Shown: piece after piece, positions 16,915 to 25,734 of the stretch
Position numbering within the stretch: the first letter of the stretch is position 1
Layout of the letters: the number at the start of each line of letters is the position of its first letter
From: Candidatus Bathyarchaeota archaeon
GTDB lineage: Archaea; Thermoproteota; Bathyarchaeia; Bathyarchaeales; Bathycorpusculaceae
Assembly (NCBI GenBank): GCA_003151735.1
Contig: PLYI01000089.1
Span: forward strand, 1-64,000
Direction: 5' to 3'
DNA: 64,000 nt
Notes under the pieces: model-generated
Seen by the model: the letters and a program-made list of their open reading frames with translations, nothing else
What the model was told of the DNA's origin: nothing
Database searches by the model: none
Translations under genes and position numbers: made by a program

Positions 16915-18072
16915 TTGAATAGGGCTTTGGTCCCACAAAATAGCACGTCCAACAAAAATAAAAAAGCAATACTGCTTCTTGAAGACGGAACGTCATTTAT
17001 CGGCCACGGTTTTGGCGCAACAGGAAAAATCAGCGGGGAAGTTGTTTTCTCAACTCAAATGGTTGGTTACCCCGAGGCGCTTACGGATCCGTCGTATAAG
17101 GGGCAGGTTTTAACGTTTACTTATCCGATGGTCGGCAACTACGGTGTTCCATGCAACGAGTTAAACCTTGGATTACCGCTTTATTTCGAGTCAGACCACA
17201 TCCAAGTCCAAGGCCTCGTAATCCACGAGCTTTGTCATGAACCATTCCATTGGGCGTCAACAAGAACCCTTGATAAATGGTTAGCCGATGAAGGAGTCCC
17301 AGGAATCTACGGCATAGACACCAGACGTTTAACCAAGAAACTTCGAACCCACGGAGTCATGCTGGGAATCTTGCAGGTTTTTGAAGCGGGCGAAGAACCC
17401 AACTTAGATGCGCTCCTAAAGAACGGCAAGAACATCGCTGACCCTAACTTAACCGATTTGGTTAAGGAAGTGTCAGTTAAAAAACCCGTCAAGTACAGTG
17501 TGGATGGCAAAAAAACCGCGGTGCTAATTGACTGCGGAGTCAAATACAGCATTATCCGCAACTTGCTTAAACGAGGCATAAACGTTGTTCGCGTACCATA
17601 TGACACGTCAGCCAGTGAAATTATGGCTTACAATCCTGACGGCGTCTTTCTAAGTAACGGTCCAGGCGACCCCAAAAAATGTGTAAAAACTATCGAGAGC
17701 ATCCGTGAATTGTCTGAGAAGGTTCCGCTTATGGGCATTTGCCTTGGCGCACAAATCTTGGCACTCTCGCTGGGTGGGGACACTTACAAGCTAAAGTTTG
17801 GTCACAGAGCCCAAAATCAACCGGCGCTTGATCTAAACAACAACCGCTGCTACATAACAACCCAAAACCACGGCTACGCAATAAACTTAGAATCCCTAAA
17901 GAAAACGCCCCTTGAACCCTGGTTCGTTAACCCAAACGACAAAACCACAGAAGGCGTCAAGCACAAAACCAAACCTGTCTTCGCTGTACAATGGCACCCT
18001 GAAGCTTCACCAGGACCATACGACACCGAGATGCTGTTCGATAAATTCGCTAAGACATTGGAGGTCAAGTAG
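16915..18072 (+). CDS. carA: Carbamoyl-phosphate synthase small subunit
   Basis: Glutamine amidotransferase subunit that supplies ammonia to CarB. The N-terminal CarA domain (ILLLEDGTSFIGHGFGATG, STQMVGYPEALTDPSYKGQV) is followed by a class I amidotransferase domain with the nucleophile Cys in LMGICLGAQILAL and the His-Glu of VQWHPEASPGPYD. The frame overlaps the end of argH upstream (to 16819), but that part has no family similarity. I place the start at the TTG at 16915, one base after the argH stop, giving 385 residues; TTG at 16930 is an alternative. Its stop is adjacent to the carB ATG (TAGATG), so expression is coupled. Confidence 0.95.
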   Translation: MNRALVPQNSTSNKNKKAILLLEDGTSFIGHGFGATGKISGEVVFSTQMVGYPEALTDPSYKGQVLTFTYPMVGNYGVPCNELNLGLPLYFESDHIQVQGLVIHELCHEPFHWASTRTLDKWLADEGVPGIYGIDTRRLTKKLRTHGVMLGILQVFEAGEEPNLDALLKNGKNIADPNLTDLVKEVSVKKPVKYSVDGKKTAVLIDCGVKYSIIRNLLKRGINVVRVPYDTSASEIMAYNPDGVFLSNGPGDPKKCVKTIESIRELSEKVPLMGICLGAQILALSLGGDTYKLKFGHRAQNQPALDLNNNRCYITTQNHGYAINLESLKKTPLEPWFVNPNDKTTEGVKHKTKPVFAVQWHPEASPGPYDTEMLFDKFAKTLEVK

Positions 18073-21000
18073 ATGCCGAAGTTTGATTGGATAAAGAAAG
18101 TTATGGTTCTTGGCAGTGGCGCCATTAAAATCGGGGAAGCAGCCGAATTTGACTATTCAGGAAGCCAATGCCTCAAAGCCCTGCGCGAAGAAGGCATAGA
18201 AACTGTTCTGATTAACCCAAACATAGCAACCATCCAGACTGATCCGCGGCTATCTGGAAAAGTGTATCTTTTGCCGGTGACCCCAGAATACGTCGAGAAA
18301 GTCATAGAGAAAGAACGCCCCGACGGTATCCTGCTGGGTTTTGGCGGGCAAACAGCCCTCAATTGCGGCTTAGAACTTGAAAAAACAGGAATTCTCCAAA
18401 AGTACAATGTTAAAGTTTTAGGTACACCTGTCCAAGCCATCGAAGACACAGGCGACCGCGAACGCTTCTACCAAGCAATGCTAAAAGCAGGTGTGCCGCC
18501 GCTAAAAAGTAAGTCAGCGACAAACGTAAGGCACGCTTTGGAAGTGGCTGAAGAAATCGGTTACCCCGTTATTGTGCGTGTAGCTTACACTTTAGGCGGG
18601 AAGGGCGCGGGCGTGGCCCATAATGTTTCTGAACTAAAAGAAATCGCTACCCGCGGCATCGCGCAAAGCCGTATCGGTCAAATCCTTGTTGAGGAATATG
18701 TTGGGCACTGGAAAGAAGTCGAGTACGAAGTTATGCGGGACTACGCAGACAACTGCTTAACCGTATGTAATATGGAAAATTTTGACCCCATGGGCGTCCA
18801 CACTGGCGACTCAATAGTGGTTGCTCCTTCGCAGACTATGACAAACCGTGAGTACCATCTTATCCGCTCAATCTCAATAAACGCAATCCGAGCTTTAGGA
18901 ATTGTGGGCGAATGCAACATTCAATGGGCACTCAACACAAAATCCGAAGAGTGCCGCGTAATAGAAGTCAACTCACGCATGTCAAGAAGTTCTGCGCTTG
19001 CCAGCAAAGTCACAGGCTACCCACTTGCTTACATAGCTACAAAATTAACCCTCGGCTACACGCTTCCTGAACTAATAAACAAGGTAACTGAAGTCACAAC
19101 CGCCTGCTTCGAACCAGCCCTCGACTACATAACCGTCAAGATCCCCCGGTGGGACCTTCAGAAATTCAAGAACGCTGACCGACACATCGGTCCACAAATG
19201 CGCTCCGTAGGCGAAGTCATGGCGATTGGACGCTGCTTCGAAGAAGCGTTGCAGAAAGCTGTGCGTATGTTGGATACGGGCAAGATAGGTTTAGTCTGCA
19301 ACCCCGAGGATTCCGAGCCAGAATCAGAAGAACGCATAAGAGACGAAATCGCAAACCCAACCGACGAACGCCTCTACAAACTCGTTAAAGCACTAAAAAT
19401 GGGCATACCCATCCCAGAAATCTACCGTTTAAGCGGCGTAGATCCCTTCTTCCTCTACAAAATCCAAAACATCATCAACATGGAAAACCAACTCCGCACA
19501 CTCAACCTGGCAGAGAGTTCAGCAGTAGAAGTTATCCGTGAAGCAAAACGCATCGGCTTCTCAGACCAACAAATAGCCGAATGCCAAAAAACAGACGAAT
19601 TCACAATTAGAGCGTACAGAAAAAGCGTTAACATCCTTCCAGTTATAAAACAGATTGATACGTTAGCAGCGGAGTGGCCAGCAAAAACCAACTATCTCTA
19701 CTTGACTTATGGCGGAGATGAAGACGACATAGAGCTATCCACGACATCAAGCAAAGTCATTGTGCTCGGCGCAGGCGTTTTCCGAATAGGTTCAAGCGTA
19801 GAGTTCGACTGGTGCGGCGTCAACACAATTTGGGCGCTCAAAAAGAACGGCATAAAAGAAGCCATCATGGTCAACTACAACCCAGAAACTGTCTCAACCG
19901 ACTACGACGTCTCCGACAAACTATACTTTGAAGAACTAAGTGTTGAGCGGATTTTGGATATTTACGAAAAAGAAAACCCGTTGGGCGTCATCACAAGCGT
20001 GGGCGGACAAATTCCAAACAATTTAGCCATGACGCTTTCAAAATCAGGCGTAAAACTGCTTGGCACGTCAGCGGAAAACGTGGATTTGGCGGAGGACCGC
20101 TCAAAATTCAGTGCGCTCCTAGATCAATTGGGGATTTGCCAGCCGAGTTGGAGCAAACTCTTATCAATCGATGACGCAAAACGGTTTGCCCAGAAAATCG
20201 GTTACCCCGTACTTGTCCGACCAAGCTATGTTCTATCGGGTTCAGCGATGCGCGTCGCCTACAACGAAACTTCATTGGAAAACTTCCTTAACTTAGCTGC
20301 AAAAGTTTCCCGCGACCACCCCGTAGTTATCAGCAAATTCATAAATCGCGCCAAAGAAGTTGAGGTAGACGGCGTTTCAGACGGCGAAAACGTTCTTATA
20401 GGCGCCATAATGGAGCATGTGGAAAACGCGGGCGTCCACAGCGGCGACGCAACCATGACTATTCCGCCTCAAGCCCTAAAGGTTGAGGTTCAAAAGAAAA
20501 TCGAGGAATGCACACAAAGCATAGTTAAAGCGCTTAAAATTCACGGACCATACAATATACAGTACCTTGTTAAAGACGACGTAGTAAACGTTATCGAATG
20601 TAACCTGCGTGCTTCGCGTTCTATGCCGTTTGTCAGCAAAACACGCGGAATCAACCTGATTGAGCAGGCGACTTTGGCGATGCTGGGCAAAAAAATCGAC
20701 CTTAAACTTTCCCCGATGCAGGTTGCGCCTCATGTGGGTGTTAAGGTTCCGCAGTTTAGTTTTATGCGTTTAAGCGGGGCTGACCCAGTTTTGGGCGTAG
20801 AGATGCTGAGCACTGGTGAAGTTGCTTGTTTAGGAGAAACCTTCTCTGATGCTTTCTCTAAGGCGTTGCAGGCTGCAGAATTCAATATTCCACCACAAGG
20901 CGGCTCAGTTTTCATAAGTGTCGGCGGCGACGAAGAACGCAAAAAACGGGTTGTGCCCATAGCTAAGGCGTTTGCTGATATGGGTTTCAAAATCTACGCG

Positions 21001-21345
21001 ACCCAGCACACAGCCGACGTGCTTAACGCAAACGGTGTAGCTTCCACAGTACTCTACAAGGTTAAAGACGCTCAAGTTAGCCCTAACATAATGGATTATT
21101 TGCAGGAACGCAAAATTGACTTAGTCATCAACGTGCCTATAGCTAACCGACGCTCAAGCTTCTCAGACATCTTAACTGACGGCTACATCATACGGCGCCA
21201 AGCAGTAGAATTCAATATCCCAGTCATCACTAACCTGCAACTCGCAGCTGCACTGGTGGATGTGATGAAACAGAAGGGACAAAACGGAAACTCAATCCGC
21301 AGCCTAAACGAGTACATGGACGATCTGCCCTGGAAGCTCTGGTAA
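18073..21345 (+). CDS. carB: Carbamoyl-phosphate synthase large subunit
   Basis: Makes carbamoyl phosphate for arginine and pyrimidines from bicarbonate, ATP and ammonia. 1090 residues, intact: two ATP-grasp halves (first with MVLGSGAIKIGEAAEFDYSG, second with VIVLGAGVFRIGSSVEFDWC), an oligomerisation region between them and a C-terminal MGS-like allosteric domain (ADMGFKIYATQHTADVLNAN). It is slightly longer than most homologues. Last gene of the arg-car unit. A long open frame like this argues that sequence quality in this region is good. Confidence 0.98.
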   Translation: MPKFDWIKKVMVLGSGAIKIGEAAEFDYSGSQCLKALREEGIETVLINPNIATIQTDPRLSGKVYLLPVTPEYVEKVIEKERPDGILLGFGGQTALNCGLELEKTGILQKYNVKVLGTPVQAIEDTGDRERFYQAMLKAGVPPLKSKSATNVRHALEVAEEIGYPVIVRVAYTLGGKGAGVAHNVSELKEIATRGIAQSRIGQILVEEYVGHWKEVEYEVMRDYADNCLTVCNMENFDPMGVHTGDSIVVAPSQTMTNREYHLIRSISINAIRALGIVGECNIQWALNTKSEECRVIEVNSRMSRSSALASKVTGYPLAYIATKLTLGYTLPELINKVTEVTTACFEPALDYITVKIPRWDLQKFKNADRHIGPQMRSVGEVMAIGRCFEEALQKAVRMLDTGKIGLVCNPEDSEPESEERIRDEIANPTDERLYKLVKALKMGIPIPEIYRLSGVDPFFLYKIQNIINMENQLRTLNLAESSAVEVIREAKRIGFSDQQIAECQKTDEFTIRAYRKSVNILPVIKQIDTLAAEWPAKTNYLYLTYGGDEDDIELSTTSSKVIVLGAGVFRIGSSVEFDWCGVNTIWALKKNGIKEAIMVNYNPETVSTDYDVSDKLYFEELSVERILDIYEKENPLGVITSVGGQIPNNLAMTLSKSGVKLLGTSAENVDLAEDRSKFSALLDQLGICQPSWSKLLSIDDAKRFAQKIGYPVLVRPSYVLSGSAMRVAYNETSLENFLNLAAKVSRDHPVVISKFINRAKEVEVDGVSDGENVLIGAIMEHVENAGVHSGDATMTIPPQALKVEVQKKIEECTQSIVKALKIHGPYNIQYLVKDDVVNVIECNLRASRSMPFVSKTRGINLIEQATLAMLGKKIDLKLSPMQVAPHVGVKVPQFSFMRLSGADPVLGVEMLSTGEVACLGETFSDAFSKALQAAEFNIPPQGGSVFISVGGDEERKKRVVPIAKAFADMGFKIYATQHTADVLNANGVASTVLYKVKDAQVSPNIMDYLQERKIDLVINVPIANRRSSFSDILTDGYIIRRQAVEFNIPVITNLQLAAALVDVMKQKGQNGNSIRSLNEYMDDLPWKLW

Positions 21346-21390
21346 ACCGTTTGCTTTCTGCGACCTCCCCTCCCCATATTTAAAACGCAA

Positions 21391-21475
21391 AATTTTAACA
21401 TGTTAATGGCTTGAAAGAATGCCAATACGACCTACCCCCCTTGGAGCTTATGAACCCCTAGGGTTTATGGGAGTG
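21391..21475. repeat. Intergenic element, copy A
   Basis: Convergent spacer after carB. ATTTTAACATGTTAATG, GCCAATACGACCTACC and CCCCCCTTGGA recur, slightly changed and in the same order, at about 56602-56660 (copy B). Here it is followed by AACCC-CTA-GGGTT (21453-21465), a small hairpin that could help terminate either convergent transcript. A TATA-like ATATTTAAAA lies just upstream (about 21377-21386), so a short RNA from this element is possible. Confidence 0.5.
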
Positions 21476-21479
21476 TTTT

Positions 21480-21908
21480 CTAAGTGAATTGGTGCTTGGC
21501 TTTTACAATGAAAAATACGCCCGCGAAGGCAAAGAAGGCTTGCATTATGATCGTTCCACCCCAAGCGTAAACCAGTGGCGCCACGATTGCTGAATGTGGA
21601 GCATACGTTAAAAGGGCGTATTCAACTGGGCAAGAAGTCATGATAAGGCAAGCTCCGGTTAATGCTAAACCGAAATGTTTCTTTACTATCGAATATGCGG
21701 CACCTGCCCACCCAAACGCAAGAAAAACAATGCCTAGCCACGCCATAACCGCGTATCCAACAAACCCCTCCCCGGAATTAAGCATGCTGACTTGGTTGGG
21801 TGCGCTGGCTTGGGTAAACCCCATTATCGTGTAAAATAAGGTGCCTAACGAAGCAAGGACTGTTGCGAAGGCGCCTATGGAATTGGAAGCTGCCATGGCT
21901 GTGTCCAT
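21480..21908 (-). CDS. Four-helix membrane protein, unknown function
   Basis: 142 residues with four hydrophobic segments (about 8-33, 50-70, 78-103 and 108-137) and almost no soluble part. No signature motif recognised. It overlaps the 3' end of the upstream gene (21875-22330) by 34 bases on the same strand, so the two are probably co-expressed and their products may interact. ATG at 21908 gives the longest frame; ATG at 21893 (MAASNS) is an alternative. Confidence 0.6.
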   Translation of the reverse strand: MDTAMAASNSIGAFATVLASLGTLFYTIMGFTQASAPNQVSMLNSGEGFVGYAVMAWLGIVFLAFGWAGAAYSIVKKHFGLALTGACLIMTSCPVEYALLTYAPHSAIVAPLVYAWGGTIIMQAFFAFAGVFFIVKAKHQFT

Positions 21909-22330
21909 CCTAACGTTAAAGTTACATTCGGCGGCGGCGTGCCTGAGTAGGTTACGTTTGCATCCACGTATGATGAGGCGCCGCCTGAAACTTCTGCGCC
22001 GAATATGGTGTCGGAAACGTCGGCACCGAAATAGAGAGCGGTCGAATTAGTGATTGCGCCGTCTTGGTTGAGGTTAACTTGAACGTGGCTTCCATAAGCA
22101 GTTGCGTTTCCGTCGTTGTAGACATACTCAGTTACATAGATGACTCCCTGACCGTTATCAGAGTAGGCTAAACTGACATTTACAAGCCTTGGGTTTTGCG
22201 ATTCGCTGATTTGATTCTGCAAGTTAGTAATCTGTATGGAGTAAGCAATCGCTGTAAAAGCCACAGCCATAACTACACACAAAGCAGTAACCACTACATG
22301 AAAATTGTCCCGTTTTTTCTTTTGGGTCAT
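21875..22330 (-). CDS. Membrane-anchored extracytoplasmic protein, unknown
   Basis: 151 residues: short basic N-terminus (TQKKKRDN), one hydrophobic segment (about 10-32, VVVTALCVVMAVAFTAIAY) and an outside domain of beta character (LVNVSLAYSDNGQGVIYVTE) rich in Asn, Ser and Thr. This matches single-span archaeal surface proteins with an immunoglobulin-like fold. First gene of a two-gene unit, divergent from the ABC-2 transporter operon. No function assigned. Confidence 0.6.
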   Translation of the reverse strand: MTQKKKRDNFHVVVTALCVVMAVAFTAIAYSIQITNLQNQISESQNPRLVNVSLAYSDNGQGVIYVTEYVYNDGNATAYGSHVQVNLNQDGAITNSTALYFGADVSDTIFGAEVSGGASSYVDANVTYSGTPPPNVTLTLGWTQPWQLPIP

Positions 22331-22515
22331 TTTCCGGCGCTCGTACTTGTGCTCTATTTCGGAAAATTGTTTTAAAGTTTTGCATCCTCAAACAAAATCG
22401 CCACCGTACATAATTTACTTCAACCTTCAGGTCTAACTTTTAATTGAACTCAGGCAGGCAATTGGGATGAAGTTGATTTTTTAAGATTTAAGATGTTGCT
22501 TGCATGATGCGAAGG

Positions 22516-22524
22516 TTATAAAAG
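22516..22524 (+). promoter_or_regulatory. Candidate TATA box for ABC transporter operon
   Basis: TTATAAAAG, 43-51 bases before the ATG at 22567. Transcription would start near 22543, leaving a short leader that contains CAAGGTGGAAGC (GGTGG) before the start codon. Confidence 0.5.
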
Positions 22525-22566
22525 AAACTTACCGATTAAACGTGAAACCTCAACCAAGGTGGAAGC

Positions 22567-23535
22567 ATGAGTAGTAACAGCTCAGTCAACGACGAATTCG
22601 TCGTCATTCGCGACCTAACAAAAGACTACAGCGGCTTCCGCGCTTTAGAAAATGTTTCCTTCTCAATTAAAAAAGGAGAAATCTTTGGATACATAGGTCC
22701 AAACGGCGCTGGAAAAACAACAACCATGAAAATCCTCATAGGCTTAATCACAGATTTCCACGGCGAAGTCCTAATAGGCGGCTACCAAGGGCCGAAGCAA
22801 AAGGATGAAATTCACAAGTTAATGGGTTATCTTCCGCAGAACGTGGCTTTTCAAGAATGGCGCACCGTGGACCACGCGCTAAAAATTTTTGGCAAACTTT
22901 CAGGACTCAAAGACGAGGAATTAGACGCACGCATTCCCGAAGTCTTAGATTTGGTTTCCCTAAGTGATGTGCGGCACAAGAAAATCTCGCAGCTTTCCGG
23001 CGGTATGACTCAGAAGGTTGGGTTAGCACAGGCTTTGCTTCATAATCCAAAGCTGCTAGTTTTAGATGAGCCTCTGGGTGGACTTGACCCGCTTAGCCGC
23101 CATCAACTTAAAAACATCGTCCTCGACCTGGGTAGAAAAGGCACAACAATTTTGTTCTCTTCACATATCCTTAGCGATGTTCAAGATGTTGCTGACCGAA
23201 TCGGAATCTTGAGTCATGGACGCCTCAAGCAGGTTGGCACCTTAAACGAGTTAAAATCTCAGCTTGCTCCTCAAAAGGTTGTTGAAGTTCTTTTGTCCTA
23301 TGCTTCCGATAAATGGCAAGAATTTAAGTCCGTTAAAAATGCGAAGGATGTAGAGCAGGTTTCTCCTGGACGGGTTTTGGTGAATCTTGAGGCTGAAGCA
23401 GACGCCGATCAAGTTATCGATGACATAATCCAGACAATAGCGAGTTTGAAAATTAAGGTGCGCGGTATCACGTTGTTGTCGCATTCGCTGGATGAGATCT
23501 ACTTTAATTATGTTCGGGATGGTGAAAAAGGATGA
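22567..23535 (+). CDS. ABC-2 type transporter, ATP-binding protein
   Basis: Energises an export permease encoded directly downstream. 322 residues: Walker A IGPNGAGKTTT, Q-loop YLPQNV, signature LSGGM, Walker B LLVLDEP, then D-loop GGLDPLSR and the switch His in FSSHILSDV. A C-terminal domain (about 235-320) ends in SLDEIYFNYV, as in DrrA/NatA-type proteins. The stop overlaps the permease ATG (ATGA). Substrate cannot be inferred from sequence; the family exports drugs, lipids, sodium or peptides. Confidence 0.93.
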   Translation: MSSNSSVNDEFVVIRDLTKDYSGFRALENVSFSIKKGEIFGYIGPNGAGKTTTMKILIGLITDFHGEVLIGGYQGPKQKDEIHKLMGYLPQNVAFQEWRTVDHALKIFGKLSGLKDEELDARIPEVLDLVSLSDVRHKKISQLSGGMTQKVGLAQALLHNPKLLVLDEPLGGLDPLSRHQLKNIVLDLGRKGTTILFSSHILSDVQDVADRIGILSHGRLKQVGTLNELKSQLAPQKVVEVLLSYASDKWQEFKSVKNAKDVEQVSPGRVLVNLEAEADADQVIDDIIQTIASLKIKVRGITLLSHSLDEIYFNYVRDGEKG

Positions 23536-24197
23536 ATTTGCCCCTACTTTTTGTTGATGAGTTAAGAGGGTTCTACAAGTCCAAAGTGATGATTTTCCTC
23601 TGGGTTGGCTTGCCAATCATAACCATCCTGTTTCGGTTTATACAGTTAGGCGCCACAGGACAAGCTATTTCCTTCACAGTTATCTCGGCGCTGGTGACTT
23701 CCAGCATAGCGGGAACTCTCGCGTCGGTGATGCTGGCGGTTTCATTAATTAACGAAAGGAATAGGCATGTCTACGAGCTCTTCTTGATAAGACCAATTAA
23801 GCGGCGCGATATACTTCTTGCAAAGTTCTTTTCCGTTTACATCTCCGTGGCTATAGCGATTTTCATTTCGTTTTTTGTCGGAATGGCAACAGACTACCTT
23901 ACCACGGGTGCACTTTCAACGGCAATCTTGAGCAACCTTGGGCAGTCCTTATCAATTAGCTTTTCCATGGTTGCTGTAGCTTGCTCTGCAGGAGTACTTA
24001 TCGGCGTTGCTGCACCATCAGTTCTTGTCGGAGCGATACTGATTATTTATGGAGGCAACCAGACATCTGCTATTTCACTTGTCCCTACCCTGCTAAACTT
24101 ATCCAACCCAGACTTTTTTACAATTGGTCTATCAGCGATTGTCACAGTTGCCTTAATTGCTGCAGCAATAGTTTTGTTTGAAAGAAAACAATTCTAA
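23532..24197 (+). CDS. ABC-2 type permease
   Basis: 221 residues, six hydrophobic segments spread over the protein (beginning about residue 15), typical of the ABC-2 membrane family. It includes a cytoplasmic loop with NERNRHVYELFLIRPIKRRD, the common interaction loop for the ATPase (R-P-I/L-x-R). Starts inside the stop codon of the ATPase gene and ends the unit. Its 3' flank leads into the aro leader region. Confidence 0.88.
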   Translation: MNLPLLFVDELRGFYKSKVMIFLWVGLPIITILFRFIQLGATGQAISFTVISALVTSSIAGTLASVMLAVSLINERNRHVYELFLIRPIKRRDILLAKFFSVYISVAIAIFISFFVGMATDYLTTGALSTAILSNLGQSLSISFSMVAVACSAGVLIGVAAPSVLVGAILIIYGGNQTSAISLVPTLLNLSNPDFFTIGLSAIVTVALIAAAIVLFERKQF

Positions 24198-24291
24198 ACT
24201 CCGAAAACTTCTAGCTATCAGGTTTTAGCCTTTACATAGGGGAACTATAGGAAAAAATCACAGCTAAACCTCCTTAAATTGCTGCCTGATT

Positions 24292-24309
24292 CCGAAACGC
24301 TTATATTTT
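24292..24309 (+). promoter_or_regulatory. Promoter (BRE + TATA) of the aro operon
   Basis: CCGAAACG (24292-24299) fits a TFB-recognition element and TTATATTTT (24301-24309) a TATA box. Transcription would begin near 24328, leaving about 18 bases before the leader-peptide ATG at 24346. This is one of the clearest promoters in the window. Confidence 0.7.
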
Positions 24310-24345
24310 CTGGGAGACGACTGAATCAACAGGTTCGAAGCAGAA

Positions 24346-24432
24346 ATGTTCAGTTGCAAAAGCAAAAAAGAAGACCGCGCATCACAGTTACTTAGCTTCG
24401 ACTACTACTTTTATTTTCATTATTTTCCTTAA
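24346..24432 (+). CDS. Leader peptide rich in Phe/Tyr (putative attenuator)
   Basis: 28 codons, ATG to TAA. The first half is ordinary (MFSCKSKKEDR), but residues 18-27 read FDYYFYFHYF: eight aromatic residues in ten, then Pro and stop. Nine of 28 codons are Phe or Tyr. It sits between a strong BRE/TATA promoter and the second aspartokinase, the first gene of an operon that ends in chorismate mutase, an aromatic-type aminotransferase and tyrA. An AGGTT lies about 10 bases before the ATG. A six-T run and a 10-bp hairpin follow the stop directly. Ribosome stalling at these codons when Phe/Tyr-tRNA is scarce would report on the operon's end products. Translation itself is not proven. Confidence 0.7.
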   Translation: MFSCKSKKEDRASQLLSFDYYFYFHYFP

Positions 24433-24470
24433 GCCCAGGACTGACGAATTTTTTGGGAAAAGTTCTGGGC
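24433..24470 (+). promoter_or_regulatory. Attenuator-type hairpin and T-run after aro leader peptide
   Basis: GCCCAGGACT (24433-24442) pairs with AGTTCTGGGC (24461-24470): ten pairs, one of them G-U, starting on the first base after the leader stop codon. The 18-base loop contains six T (24449-24454), itself a possible archaeal termination signal. The left arm's GCCCA could alternatively pair with TGGGT (24477-24481), which overlaps the likely ribosome-binding site of the next gene. A ribosome at the leader's end would cover the left arm. Whether control is at termination or at translation start cannot be told from sequence. Confidence 0.6.
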
Positions 24471-24489
24471 AAAGCATGGGTGTACTAAA

Positions 24490-25725
24490 ATGGTAGATAA
24501 CAAAAAAATTGTGGTTAAATTCGGTGGATCCAGCTTAGCTGATCACGAGCGGCTTTTAAAAGCGGTTGTCTCCGTAGTGAATGAAGCTAAAAAAGGCACA
24601 AAAATCGCTGTTGTAGTTTCCGCTATGGGCAAAACAACCGACGTTCTCATGAGTACGGCGAAGAACACTTCGAACGGGAAACTAGAGAAGCATGATTTAG
24701 ACGACATCCTCTCGATGGGTGAACGGACAAGTGTACGCATATTTTCCGCTGCACTAAAAAGCAATGGGGCAAACTCCTGCTACTTCGACCCTATCGACTG
24801 CAACTGGCCCATAATAACCGATGCCGCCTTCCAAAACGCCAACCCACTGCGAAAAGAATGCGAAAAAAACATCAAAGAATGCATCCTGCCAATCGTTGAA
24901 AAAGGCACCATACCCGTAATCGCGGGGTTTCTGGGAAAAACCAAAGAAGGCAAAATCACCACGCTCGGCAGAGGCGGAAGCGACACCACGGCGTTTATTT
25001 TAGCGGAAGCATTAAACGCTGACCAAGTTGTACTTGTAACTGACGCTGACGGCATTATGTCAGGTGACCCGAAAATCATTGCAAACCCCCAGAGGCTCAA
25101 GGAAATCAACGTTAACACACTGGTTGGGCTTGCGGATTCGGGAGCAAAATTTATTCACAGTAAAGCTTTAAAGTACAAACCGAAAAATATCGATGTCAAA
25201 GTCATCAACCATGCAACCGGTGATTTAAGCAAAGAAGGCACCTTAATCACTGGTGGATTAGCTTCGGAGCTCGACGCTGAAATAGCTCATCCCACACCTG
25301 TCGCTGAGATAACGGTTATTGGAACTGGAATTTCAGCAAACCCACAGATCATCACTGAAATGATAGCGAAAGTTAAGGAAAACTCGATGCTTCTTGGCAT
25401 GTCAATGAATACAAATTCAATAATCCTCTACGTTCCCCAAGAAAAAACCATAGAAACCCTCTTCAACCAAATCCACAAAATAACTACTGGCAACAAGGAA
25501 ACCATAGCGATGGCAGTGAAGAAAGATCTGGTGTTCATAAAAACAAGCGGTGTCGGACTTGAAGAAACACATGGCATCATCGGCAGAATCAGTGAGGACC
25601 TAAGAGTTGGTGGCATTAACATTTCAGGCATTTTAACCATTACTTCCAGTATTCTGCTGTTTGTAGATTGGAATGAAAAAGAAAAAGCATTAAAGTTAAT
25701 TAAAAACTCACTTAAAACACATTAA
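24490..25725 (+). CDS. Aspartokinase (aromatic-operon copy)
   Basis: 411 residues. Kinase domain with KFGGSSLAD, SMGERTSVRIF and TTLGRGGSDTTAF, then two ACT domains (about 270-410: EITVIGTGISANPQ; LVFIKTSGVGLEETHG). It is more compact than the threonine-operon copy. It is the first structural gene of the aro operon, 9 bases before aroA'. Known pathway logic: aspartate semialdehyde, two steps after this enzyme, is a substrate of AroA', so a dedicated aspartokinase would secure precursor for aromatic amino acids. Its ACT domains might sense an aromatic amino acid instead of threonine or lysine; this is inference. Aspartate-semialdehyde dehydrogenase is not in the window. Confidence 0.93.
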   Translation: MVDNKKIVVKFGGSSLADHERLLKAVVSVVNEAKKGTKIAVVVSAMGKTTDVLMSTAKNTSNGKLEKHDLDDILSMGERTSVRIFSAALKSNGANSCYFDPIDCNWPIITDAAFQNANPLRKECEKNIKECILPIVEKGTIPVIAGFLGKTKEGKITTLGRGGSDTTAFILAEALNADQVVLVTDADGIMSGDPKIIANPQRLKEINVNTLVGLADSGAKFIHSKALKYKPKNIDVKVINHATGDLSKEGTLITGGLASELDAEIAHPTPVAEITVIGTGISANPQIITEMIAKVKENSMLLGMSMNTNSIILYVPQEKTIETLFNQIHKITTGNKETIAMAVKKDLVFIKTSGVGLEETHGIIGRISEDLRVGGINISGILTITSSILLFVDWNEKEKALKLIKNSLKTH

Positions 25726-25734
25726 GGTGAAAAA

